45,974 bases of DNA from Alkaliphilus sp. NP8 (GTDB lineage: Bacteria > Bacillota > Clostridia > Peptostreptococcales > Natronincolaceae): the NCBI GenBank assembly GCA_015978205.1, contig JADWMM010000037.1, forward strand, positions 1 to 45,974. The letters run 5' to 3'. The notes below the pieces were generated by a model. It had not been told where the DNA came from. It searched no databases and saw nothing but the letters and a program-made list of their open reading frames with translations. Position numbers and translations under genes: made by a program. Positions 15,775-21,973 of the stretch are shown here, in pieces. How positions within the stretch are numbered: the first letter of the stretch is position 1; every line of letters starts with the position of its first letter.

Positions 15775-17130
15775 CTATTTTTTCATTTTAGGAAAATAAC
15801 GTTTAATATCTATTGTTTCATAACCGAGAATTTTAGCTTTTTCAAACTTTTTAGAAGCTTCTCCTACAGGTTTTGTTGCATCAAAACCTAACTTATCAGT
15901 TACACCTCTAACACTATGAGAAGGCTCTAAACCTGACCCTATTCCTCCTGGTATTACTACAAGATCTTTAGATGCTTGGAACCGTGTAGCAATAGCCCAT
16001 TCAATTGCATCATGACTATATATATCTACATCATCATCTACTATAACAACATGTTTCATATCTTTATTACTGGCCAAAGCCGCAATTATAGCACTTTTAC
16101 CATCACCTTCAGTTTTTTTATTAATAGATACTACTGCATGGAACCTGCATCCTCCAGAAACTGTAACATTTACATCTACTACCTCTACCATATTTTTAAT
16201 ATAAGTATACAATTCCATCTCTCTTGCTAATCCGTTAGCCAAGTGTTCTTCTCTACAAGGAAAGGCTACTTGCATAATCGGATTATTTCGATGCATAACA
16301 GCTTTAATATCTACTATTGGGTGGTTACCTACATTTCCATAGTAGCCCATTAATTCTCCAAATGGTCCTTCAGGCTTTCTTTTATTTGGAACCATGACTC
16401 CTTCTAATACAATTTCTGCATAAGCAGGTACTTCTAAATCTATACTGGTACATTTAACTAGTTCCAAAGGCTCTCCTCTCAGCGCACTGTCTACCTCATA
16501 TTTATCTACACCGTATGTAGCAGTGCTTATTTGAGAAGCTAATAAAAAAGGATAATCATAGCCTAATATAATAGCTACTTCAAATGGTTTATTTTGATTT
16601 TCAAAATGTATAAACTGTTTTGTAGCTAAAGGTGATGCTATCAAAATACTAAGTTCATCCCTAGCATTAACCTGAAGTCTACGGACAGAAGTGGAGTATT
16701 TCCCTGTTTCTGGATCTTTAACTACTACTACACCTGCTGTAATAAAACTAGAAGAATCATCTCCATGAAATGTTGGAATAGGAAACATTTTTTCAATATC
16801 AATATTTCTAGTAACGATATTCTCCATTACAGGTCCTTTATGTAATCTTTTAAAAGGTTGAGGATTAGCAACAGCATTCATAAGTTGAGTAATTCGTTCA
16901 TCTTTAGTAGTATTCATCATTTCATAGTAGATATCTCGATCACCAAAGAGTCCTCCTACTGCTGAATTAGGACTTCCTTTTACTTTATTAAACAATATTG
17001 GTTTTTCATTATTAAAATATTTTAATACAGCACCCATTTCATATTTAGGATCTACTTCCACATAACATGTTTCTAAATATTGTTTTTCTTCTAATTCTGA
17101 TAAAGCAGCCCTCAACATTTGTTTTTCCAT
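15775..17130 (-). CDS. UbiD-family prenyl-FMN decarboxylase, candidate aminoimidazolecarboxylate decarboxylase
   Basis: UbiD enzymes decarboxylate aromatic or unsaturated acids with prenylated FMN, a divalent metal and K+. The 451 residues cover the full family: LRAALSELEE near the start, KGPVMENIV, TAGVVVVKDPETG (132-144), RRLQV, VPAYAEIVLEG (234-244) and RKPEGPFGELMGYYG (251-265), which hold the conserved acidic residues of the active site. GGGAGGG lies five bases upstream of the ATG. UbiX is directly upstream (14 bases) and shell genes directly downstream. In this operon the obvious substrate is 4-amino-5-imidazolecarboxylate, giving 4-aminoimidazole and CO2. A general phenolic-acid decarboxylase is the alternative, but nothing else here uses such acids. 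Confidence 0.93.
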   Translation of the reverse strand: MEKQMLRAALSELEEKQYLETCYVEVDPKYEMGAVLKYFNNEKPILFNKVKGSPNSAVGGLFGDRDIYYEMMNTTKDERITQLMNAVANPQPFKRLHKGPVMENIVTRNIDIEKMFPIPTFHGDDSSSFITAGVVVVKDPETGKYSTSVRRLQVNARDELSILIASPLATKQFIHFENQNKPFEVAIILGYDYPFLLASQISTATYGVDKYEVDSALRGEPLELVKCTSIDLEVPAYAEIVLEGVMVPNKRKPEGPFGELMGYYGNVGNHPIVDIKAVMHRNNPIMQVAFPCREEHLANGLAREMELYTYIKNMVEVVDVNVTVSGGCRFHAVVSINKKTEGDGKSAIIAALASNKDMKHVVIVDDDVDIYSHDAIEWAIATRFQASKDLVVIPGGIGSGLEPSHSVRGVTDKLGFDATKPVGEASKKFEKAKILGYETIDIKRYFPKMKK

Positions 17131-17144
17131 TCTATCCCTCCCTT

Positions 17145-17714
17145 CTACGATTCACCCCAGCGAGTAAATAAGTTATGATCTATATCTATCTGATCTAAAA
17201 TTCTACCAACCATTATGCTAACCAAATCACCTATACTTTCTGGCTGATGATAAAATCCTGGCGCTGCTGGCATAACTATAACTCCCATTTTAGTAAGCTT
17301 TGTCATATTTTCTAGATGAATTAAGCTAAGAGGTGTTTCTCTAGGAACTACAATTAACTTTCTTCTTTCCTTCATAACCACATCGGCAGCTCTTGTTATT
17401 AAATTATTTGATAGACCATTAGAAACTGCAGCTAGAGTTTTCATCGAACAAGGGACAATAATCATACCGTCAGTTTTAAAAGATCCACTGGCAATAGCAG
17501 CTGTTAAGTCTTCATTATCATGATAAAAAGTCGAAAGATTTTTTAATTCATCTAAAGTCATACCACACTCATGAGAAACCACTTCTTCGCCCATTTTAGA
17601 AACTACAAGATGTGTTTCTATATTTAATTGCTTTAAAACTTGCAATAATCCTACACCGTAAATAGCACAGCTCCCACCTGTAATACCTACAATTAATTCC
17701 ATTTGATTCACCAC
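17145..17714 (-). CDS. ubiX: UbiX-family flavin prenyltransferase
   Basis: It makes prenylated FMN for the adjacent UbiD enzyme by joining a dimethylallyl group to reduced FMN. Family hallmarks are VGITGGSCAIYGVGLLQVL near the N-terminus, VPCSMKTLAAVSNGLSNNL, RAADVVMKERRKLIVVPRE and TPLSLIHLENM. Its 189 residues are the normal length. I kept the GTG at 17714, six bases after GAGGG; an ATG four codons further in has no clear ribosome site. The order ubiX then ubiD in one operon is common for dedicated decarboxylase pairs. A hairpin separates it from the upstream hydrolase gene. Confidence 0.93.
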   Translation of the reverse strand: MVNQMELIVGITGGSCAIYGVGLLQVLKQLNIETHLVVSKMGEEVVSHECGMTLDELKNLSTFYHDNEDLTAAIASGSFKTDGMIIVPCSMKTLAAVSNGLSNNLITRAADVVMKERRKLIVVPRETPLSLIHLENMTKLTKMGVIVMPAAPGFYHQPESIGDLVSIMVGRILDQIDIDHNLFTRWGES

Positions 17715-17737
17715 TTTCTTCCCTCGGTGTTAATTAT

Positions 17738-17773
17738 GGGAAATCCTGTCTACAATTAAGTAGACAGGCTCCC
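17738..17773 (-). promoter_or_regulatory. Intercistronic hairpin between hydrolase and ubiX
   Basis: CCTGTCTAC (17745-17753) and GTAGACAGG (17760-17768) form a perfect 9-bp stem with a six-base loop, extended outward by GGGA/TCCC pairing. On the minus strand the stem is followed by CATAATTAAC rather than a T tract. It is therefore more likely a partial attenuator or RNase-processing element that sets the relative amounts of upstream enzymes and downstream UbiX/UbiD/shell proteins. Confidence 0.5.
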
Positions 17774-17784
17774 TTAATATCAAG

Positions 17785-18387
17785 TTATTCTACCTTGTTT
17801 TCTGCATCTCCACCGCCTAGCCATGGATCTTCACCATTCTCCCAAGCTTTAAAGTATTCATCTATTGTCATTACTTTAGAGAAAATACTAAGATCTTTTA
17901 ATCCATACTCATGCATTTCCTCAGTTTTAGATGCACAACCATCACTTAAACTAATTACTTTATAAGCATTAGCAAGTGCATCTGTAGCTGTACTTCTTAC
18001 ACAAACATTAGTCCAAACACCTGTTACTACAACTGTATCTATATTTTCTTCTCTTAAGTATAAATCTAAATCTGTATGGGCAAATCCACTATGTCTTCTT
18101 TTCTTTACAACATATTCATTATCTTCTGGGTATAATTCTGGAATAAAATCAGATCCCCAAGTACCATCTACTGCATGTAATGGTCTTACTCTAAAGTCTG
18201 CATCGTTTTTACGATGTGCTTCCTGAATGTGTACAATCTGAATATCATCACCTTCTCTTTTTCGTACCCAGTTTAAAATTCTTTGAAGATTTGGAACTAA
18301 AGGTCTTGCTCCTGGACATGTTAATGCCCCTTTTTCATCTACAAAATCATTTAACATATCAATTATCAAAATAGCATGTCTTGGCAT
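17785..18387 (-). CDS. Isochorismatase-fold cysteine hydrolase, candidate ureido-imidazole hydrolase
   Basis: This family includes nicotinamidases and N-carbamoyl hydrolases such as carbamoylsarcosine hydrolase and ureidoacrylate hydrolase. The catalytic triad is visible: Asp10 (ILIIDMLNDF), Lys95/96 (YVVKKRRHSGF) and Cys129 (GVWTNVCVRSTA). About 200 residues is normal. The last 20 residues (EDPWLGGGDAENKVE) form a small extra tail. The start is ATG at 18387, after AAGGAGGATAATTTT; the upstream ATG at 18414 lies before that site. Sitting between the hydantoinase-type gene and ubiX, it is the natural candidate for removing the carbamoyl group from 4-ureido-5-imidazolecarboxylate, giving CO2 and ammonia. 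That substrate is inference. Confidence 0.9.
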   Translation of the reverse strand: MPRHAILIIDMLNDFVDEKGALTCPGARPLVPNLQRILNWVRKREGDDIQIVHIQEAHRKNDADFRVRPLHAVDGTWGSDFIPELYPEDNEYVVKKRRHSGFAHTDLDLYLREENIDTVVVTGVWTNVCVRSTATDALANAYKVISLSDGCASKTEEMHEYGLKDLSIFSKVMTIDEYFKAWENGEDPWLGGGDAENKVE

Positions 18388-18491
18388 AAAATTATCCTCC
18401 TTAAATTTAAACACTTTATTTGTTTTTACTTTAAAATGTATGTCTACTAAATACTAAGCAAAGTTTCATATATATCAAATATCAATATTTA

Positions 18492-19907
18492 TTAATACTT
18501 AATCACACGATCAAGTTTTTGAATGCTTTGACGCTTAATAAACTCTCCAAAGCCTTCTTCACCAACTATACCATCCTTATCGTCGTATACTAAAGTTCCT
18601 CTTACAACAGTTTTTACAGGTTTACCTTTTAGCTGGATACCATGTAATGGATTATACTTAGCCATTGAATAAGTATCCTTTTCATCAATAGTCCATTCTT
18701 TTTCAAGATCAATAATAGTAAAGTCTGCATCTGAACCTATATACATTGCTCCTTTTTTAGGATAAAGTCCATACTGCTTTGCAGCATTAGTACTTAATAC
18801 TTCCACTAATTTACTAAGACTTAATCTTCCTTTGTTATATCCTTCACTTACAAGTATAGAAACCATAGTCTGTACTCCAGGAATACCAGGAAAAGCAGTC
18901 CAAATATTAACTCCTTCAGCTTCTTTTTCTGTTTCTATTTCATATGGCGCATGGTCTGTACCTATAAAGTCTACGCTTCCATTTTGTAGACCTTCCCAAA
19001 GTTCTTCATTATCTTTTTTAGTTCTTAGTGGAGGTGCAATTTTAGCATATTGTTTTCGCTGGGACATTGCATCTTGATAATTTAATGTTAAGTAATGCGG
19101 ACAAGTCTCTGAAGTTACACTAAGACCTTTTTTCTTTGCATCACCTATTAGCTTAGCTCCAATTCCAGTACTCATATGAACAATGTGTAATCTTGCACCT
19201 GTTTCTTCTGCAAAGCTTATACCTAACTGTATAGCAACTTTTTCTGCTAGTGCTAATCTAGCTTCTGCCCAAGCTGGTCCGTCCATTCTTCCATCTCTTT
19301 GGAACTTTTTAACATAATAGTCACACATAGCAAAGTTTTCAGCATGAATTCCTACTGGGAGACCTGTTTTTGCTACTACCCTAAATGCTTCTAACATTTC
19401 TGGATCTGTTACCTTTTCATAAGTTGGAACAGATGGTGTCATATATACTTTAAATCCACATACTCCATAATCTGCTTGAGCTTGAACATGCTCTAAATCC
19501 TCATTTCTTATATCTTCACCAGTTACTCCACCCCAAAATGCAAAGTCTACTATTGCTTTATCTTTAATAGCATTTAATTTAGACTCTAATTCTGGAACAC
19601 TTCTAACTGAAGGTTTAGAACAACATGGCATATCCATAATCGTAGTAATACCGCCTGCTGCTGCTGCTGAAGTACCAGTTAAAAAATTTTCTCTATGAGT
19701 AAACCCTGGATCCATAAAGTGAGTGTGGGAATCAAAGCATCCTGGAATAGTTAAATTACCTTCTGCATCAATAGTTTTATCACATTCTATTCCTTCTAAA
19801 TTACTTAAAAAACCTGATATTTTTTCATCTTTAACAAGGATATTTGTAAGCATTGTATTATTTCCCTGTGGAATCCTTGCATTTTTAACAATTACATCAT
19901 ACTTCAT
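18492..19907 (-). CDS. Hydantoinase/allantoinase-type cyclic amidohydrolase, candidate xanthine amidohydrolase
   Basis: This is a binuclear-metal cyclic amidohydrolase of the dihydropyrimidinase/allantoinase/dihydroorotase group (471 residues). Ligands visible are DSHTHFMDPG (His61, His63), the carboxylated lysine in GFKVYMT (Lys153), GIHAEN (His188), HIVHMSTG (His241/His244) and GTDHAPYE (Asp318). The loop THRENFLTGTSAAAAGGITT also fits. AAGGGGG precedes the ATG by seven bases. In the clostridial purine route the first step opens the six-membered ring of xanthine, which chemically matches this family's cyclic-amide hydrolysis. Allantoinase would need urate and allantoin enzymes, which are absent here. 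Assignment to xanthine is therefore by context; the family is certain. Confidence 0.92.
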   Translation of the reverse strand: MKYDVIVKNARIPQGNNTMLTNILVKDEKISGFLSNLEGIECDKTIDAEGNLTIPGCFDSHTHFMDPGFTHRENFLTGTSAAAAGGITTIMDMPCCSKPSVRSVPELESKLNAIKDKAIVDFAFWGGVTGEDIRNEDLEHVQAQADYGVCGFKVYMTPSVPTYEKVTDPEMLEAFRVVAKTGLPVGIHAENFAMCDYYVKKFQRDGRMDGPAWAEARLALAEKVAIQLGISFAEETGARLHIVHMSTGIGAKLIGDAKKKGLSVTSETCPHYLTLNYQDAMSQRKQYAKIAPPLRTKKDNEELWEGLQNGSVDFIGTDHAPYEIETEKEAEGVNIWTAFPGIPGVQTMVSILVSEGYNKGRLSLSKLVEVLSTNAAKQYGLYPKKGAMYIGSDADFTIIDLEKEWTIDEKDTYSMAKYNPLHGIQLKGKPVKTVVRGTLVYDDKDGIVGEEGFGEFIKRQSIQKLDRVIKY

Positions 19908-19934
19908 TTTGTAGCCCCCTTTTAATATTTAAAA

Positions 19935-20843
19935 CTATTCCATTAAATGACTTTCAAGTATTTGATCCTTTCTAAAATTTTCTAATCCTAAATAATATTC
20001 TAAAGAATTAATAATATGTTCTAATTTTACAGGACCAACAATTTCAGACCCTGTTACTGTAACCCCATACCTGGCTGCTTCCTGCTTTACAAAATTAAAT
20101 GTTCTATAAAGCGGTGTTGCATTACAATCAAACATATTCATAGAAACTACTGTACCTGATCTTTCTGGAAACTTAATTCCAACTGCTCTTACTGTAGAAA
20201 ATCCTCCACTGGGACCTCTAACCCCTTTAGCAATTTTTTTAGCAACACTTACATCTTCTGTATCTAAAAACACATTATAAGCTGTTAAACCTTCATAATC
20301 AGCACTAACAATTGTTGCTCCTGCAGTAGAATGTAATGCAGCTGGACCTATATCAGGTTTTCTCTCTTCAGTATGAGCAACCGCTTTTAAACCTTCATAC
20401 TGTCCTTTTCTAATAAAAGATAATTTTTTTCGGTTTTCGCAGCGAGCATTTTGTCCTGAAAAATATACCGGTACTGTATAGCGATCATAAATTTCCTTTC
20501 CTATCTCCTCTGCTAAATCTGCACATTCTTCAATAGAAATATTTCTAAATGGAAATAATGGAATAGTATCTTGAGCACCAATTCTTGGATGAGATCCTTG
20601 TTGCTCTTCCATATTAATTAACTCATAACTTTTTTCTGCCATATTAAGTAAAGCTTCTTTTAGTGGTTTTGGTTCCCCAATAACTGTCACAACAGTTCTG
20701 TTGAAATCATGTTCAGGCTCATAACTTACAAGCTTTACACCTTCTATACCTTTAAGTTGACTCACTATGGCTTCAATAACTTCAGTTCTTCTACCATCGC
20801 TAAAATTGGGTACTGCCAAAATATATTGCTTTTCTAATGCCAT
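19935..20843 (-). CDS. Stand-alone formiminotransferase (FtcD transferase domain), candidate formiminoglycine transferase
   Basis: It transfers a formimino group to tetrahydrofolate. Both subdomains of the transferase are present: AVPNFSDGRRTEVIEAI at the start, GSHPRIGAQDTIPLFPF with the catalytic-type His85, PVYFSGQNARCENRKKLS, and GPSGGFSTVRAVGIKF. The protein stops at 302 residues, so the cyclodeaminase domain of the mammalian enzyme is missing and must be supplied by another gene outside the window. GGGGAGG lies seven bases upstream of the ATG. It is the first gene of the operon. Histidine catabolism genes are absent, so formiminoglycine from purines is a better donor than formiminoglutamate. 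The expected products are glycine and 5-formimino-THF. Confidence 0.93.
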   Translation of the reverse strand: MALEKQYILAVPNFSDGRRTEVIEAIVSQLKGIEGVKLVSYEPEHDFNRTVVTVIGEPKPLKEALLNMAEKSYELINMEEQQGSHPRIGAQDTIPLFPFRNISIEECADLAEEIGKEIYDRYTVPVYFSGQNARCENRKKLSFIRKGQYEGLKAVAHTEERKPDIGPAALHSTAGATIVSADYEGLTAYNVFLDTEDVSVAKKIAKGVRGPSGGFSTVRAVGIKFPERSGTVVSMNMFDCNATPLYRTFNFVKQEAARYGVTVTGSEIVGPVKLEHIINSLEYYLGLENFRKDQILESHLME

Positions 20844-21161
20844 AATCTTTCCTCCCCTTTACTCTCTAATTCATTAATAAATATTTAATTTTAAATTTTG
20901 TTTATTTTATTTCTATTTCAAAAATTCTATTACTATTCCATTTTACCTTTATAGACTTTCTATAAATATATAAAGTATTTTTTCAAATTATATTTTATTA
21001 ATTTATGGAATATTAACAAAAATAAACAATTCGTGGTTCGAACTTTAAAATTTAAAGGAATTTTCAGAAAAAAATAGTATAATATTAAATATAATCTTCT
21101 TTATTGGAAATTGATCTACTTCCCCTTTACTCCGATCAATCAAAAAGGAGAGTGTTTATTT
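20844..21161. other. Divergent intergenic region with both operon promoters
   Basis: These 318 bases separate the formiminotransferase operon (minus) from the cyclase gene (plus) and contain no gene. Besides the minus-strand promoter, a plus-strand TATAAT lies at 21078-21083. About 35 bases upstream of it is the perfect 8-bp palindrome GTTCGAAC (21036-21043), part of CGTGGTTCGAAC. The plus-strand -35 region is poor (AAGGAA), which would suit an activated promoter. The palindrome is the best visible candidate for a regulator site, possibly for the nearby PucR protein. Confidence 0.45.
20959..20986 (-). promoter_or_regulatory. Candidate promoter of the microcompartment operon
   Basis: On the minus strand TTGAAA (20981-20986) and TATAGA (20959-20964) are separated by 16 bases, a plausible sigma-A promoter about 115 bases ahead of the formiminotransferase start. 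The region is AT-rich and other matches are possible. Confidence 0.4.
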
Positions 21162-21854
21162 ATGGGATTACAATTAATTGATTTATCTCAAGAAATCTTT
21201 CAAGGTATGTCTGTTTTTCCTATGCATCAACCAACTTTTATAATGACAAATATGACTCATGAAGAAAATATGAAAGCTACTGGAAGTAAAAAATTAGGTT
21301 TTTCTGCTCGAAACTTACTTATTAGCGAGCATGGGGGTACACATTGTGATGGTGTTTGGGAATATAAGCCATCTGGTGCTACTATTGATAAAATGCCATT
21401 AGAATATTTTTGGGGCAGTGCCATATGTATAGATGTATCTCATATTCCATCAAACAAAAGAATTGAACCTAAGGATCTTGAAGAATCTGTATTAAAATCT
21501 GGACAGGAAATACAGAAAGGAGATATTGTTTTACTTTATACAGGACATTATGACAGATATTTTGGAACAGATAAATGGCAAACTGAATATACAGGATTAA
21601 GCTATAATGCTGCAAAATGGTTAGCACAAAAAGGCGTTATAAACATCGGTGTTGATGCACCTGCTATTGACCATCCAGATGATTTAGATTTTTCAGGACA
21701 TTTAGTATGTGGTGAATACGATATTACAAATTCCGAAAACTTATGTAATCTTGATAAAGTTGTAAATAAAAGATTTTTATATTTTGGCTTACCTCTTAAA
21801 ATTCGGGATGGGTCTGGTTCTCCAATTCGAGCTGTAGCATTAGTAGAAGAGTAA
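21162..21854 (+). CDS. Cyclase-family metal hydrolase, candidate 4-imidazolonase
   Basis: The family (PF04199, kynurenine formamidase-like) hydrolyses amide or lactam bonds with a divalent metal. The core motif is present as EHGGTHCD (His57, Thr60, His61, Asp63). It continues GVWEY where formamidases usually have AP.HF, so the usual Pro and following His are replaced. INIGVDAPAIDHP and VALVEE further support the family; 230 residues is normal. The start is ATG at 21162 after AAAGGAGAG; an earlier TTG would add an unlikely extension. It is divergent from the operon and shares its control region. Opening of the 4-imidazolone ring to formiminoglycine is the pathway step otherwise lacking an enzyme. 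Kynurenine formamidase is unlikely because no tryptophan genes are nearby. Confidence 0.88.
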   Translation: MGLQLIDLSQEIFQGMSVFPMHQPTFIMTNMTHEENMKATGSKKLGFSARNLLISEHGGTHCDGVWEYKPSGATIDKMPLEYFWGSAICIDVSHIPSNKRIEPKDLEESVLKSGQEIQKGDIVLLYTGHYDRYFGTDKWQTEYTGLSYNAAKWLAQKGVINIGVDAPAIDHPDDLDFSGHLVCGEYDITNSENLCNLDKVVNKRFLYFGLPLKIRDGSGSPIRAVALVEE

Positions 21855-21862
21855 AAGATTTA

Positions 21863-21955
21863 ATTTTAAAACCCTACTTTATCTCTAACTTAATATACTC
21901 ATTGGACTCTTAATAATCCAATGAGTATATTATTTAATGACTAGGGTTTTAAAAT
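21863..21955. terminator. Nested bidirectional terminator between cyclase and PucR genes
   Basis: An inner perfect 15-bp stem (21892-21906 with 21917-21931, ten-base loop) is enclosed by an outer perfect 14-bp repeat (21863-21876 with 21942-21955) made of ATTTTAAAACCCTA and its complement. T-rich stretches occur on both outer sides. It lies between two convergent genes and should end transcription from both. Confidence 0.8.
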
Positions 21956-21973
21956 TTTGATTTATGTCTAATT

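Noticed and set aside
18492..19907. Allantoinase in a urate-allantoin pathway
   Set aside because: No uricase, allantoicase or ureidoglycolate genes are present, whereas a UbiD decarboxylase and formiminotransferase are, which fit the imidazole route.
11459..20843. Aldehyde-type metabolosome (Pdu/Eut/GRM)
   Set aside because: No aldehyde dehydrogenase, alcohol dehydrogenase, phosphotransacylase or signature lyase is present; the enzymes are hydrolases and a decarboxylase.
19935..20843. Histidine-degradation formiminotransferase
   Set aside because: No hutH, hutU or hutI genes lie nearby and the gene is embedded in the purine/shell operon.
21162..21854. Kynurenine formamidase
   Set aside because: The family motif is altered after HGGTHCD and there are no tryptophan catabolic genes in the window.
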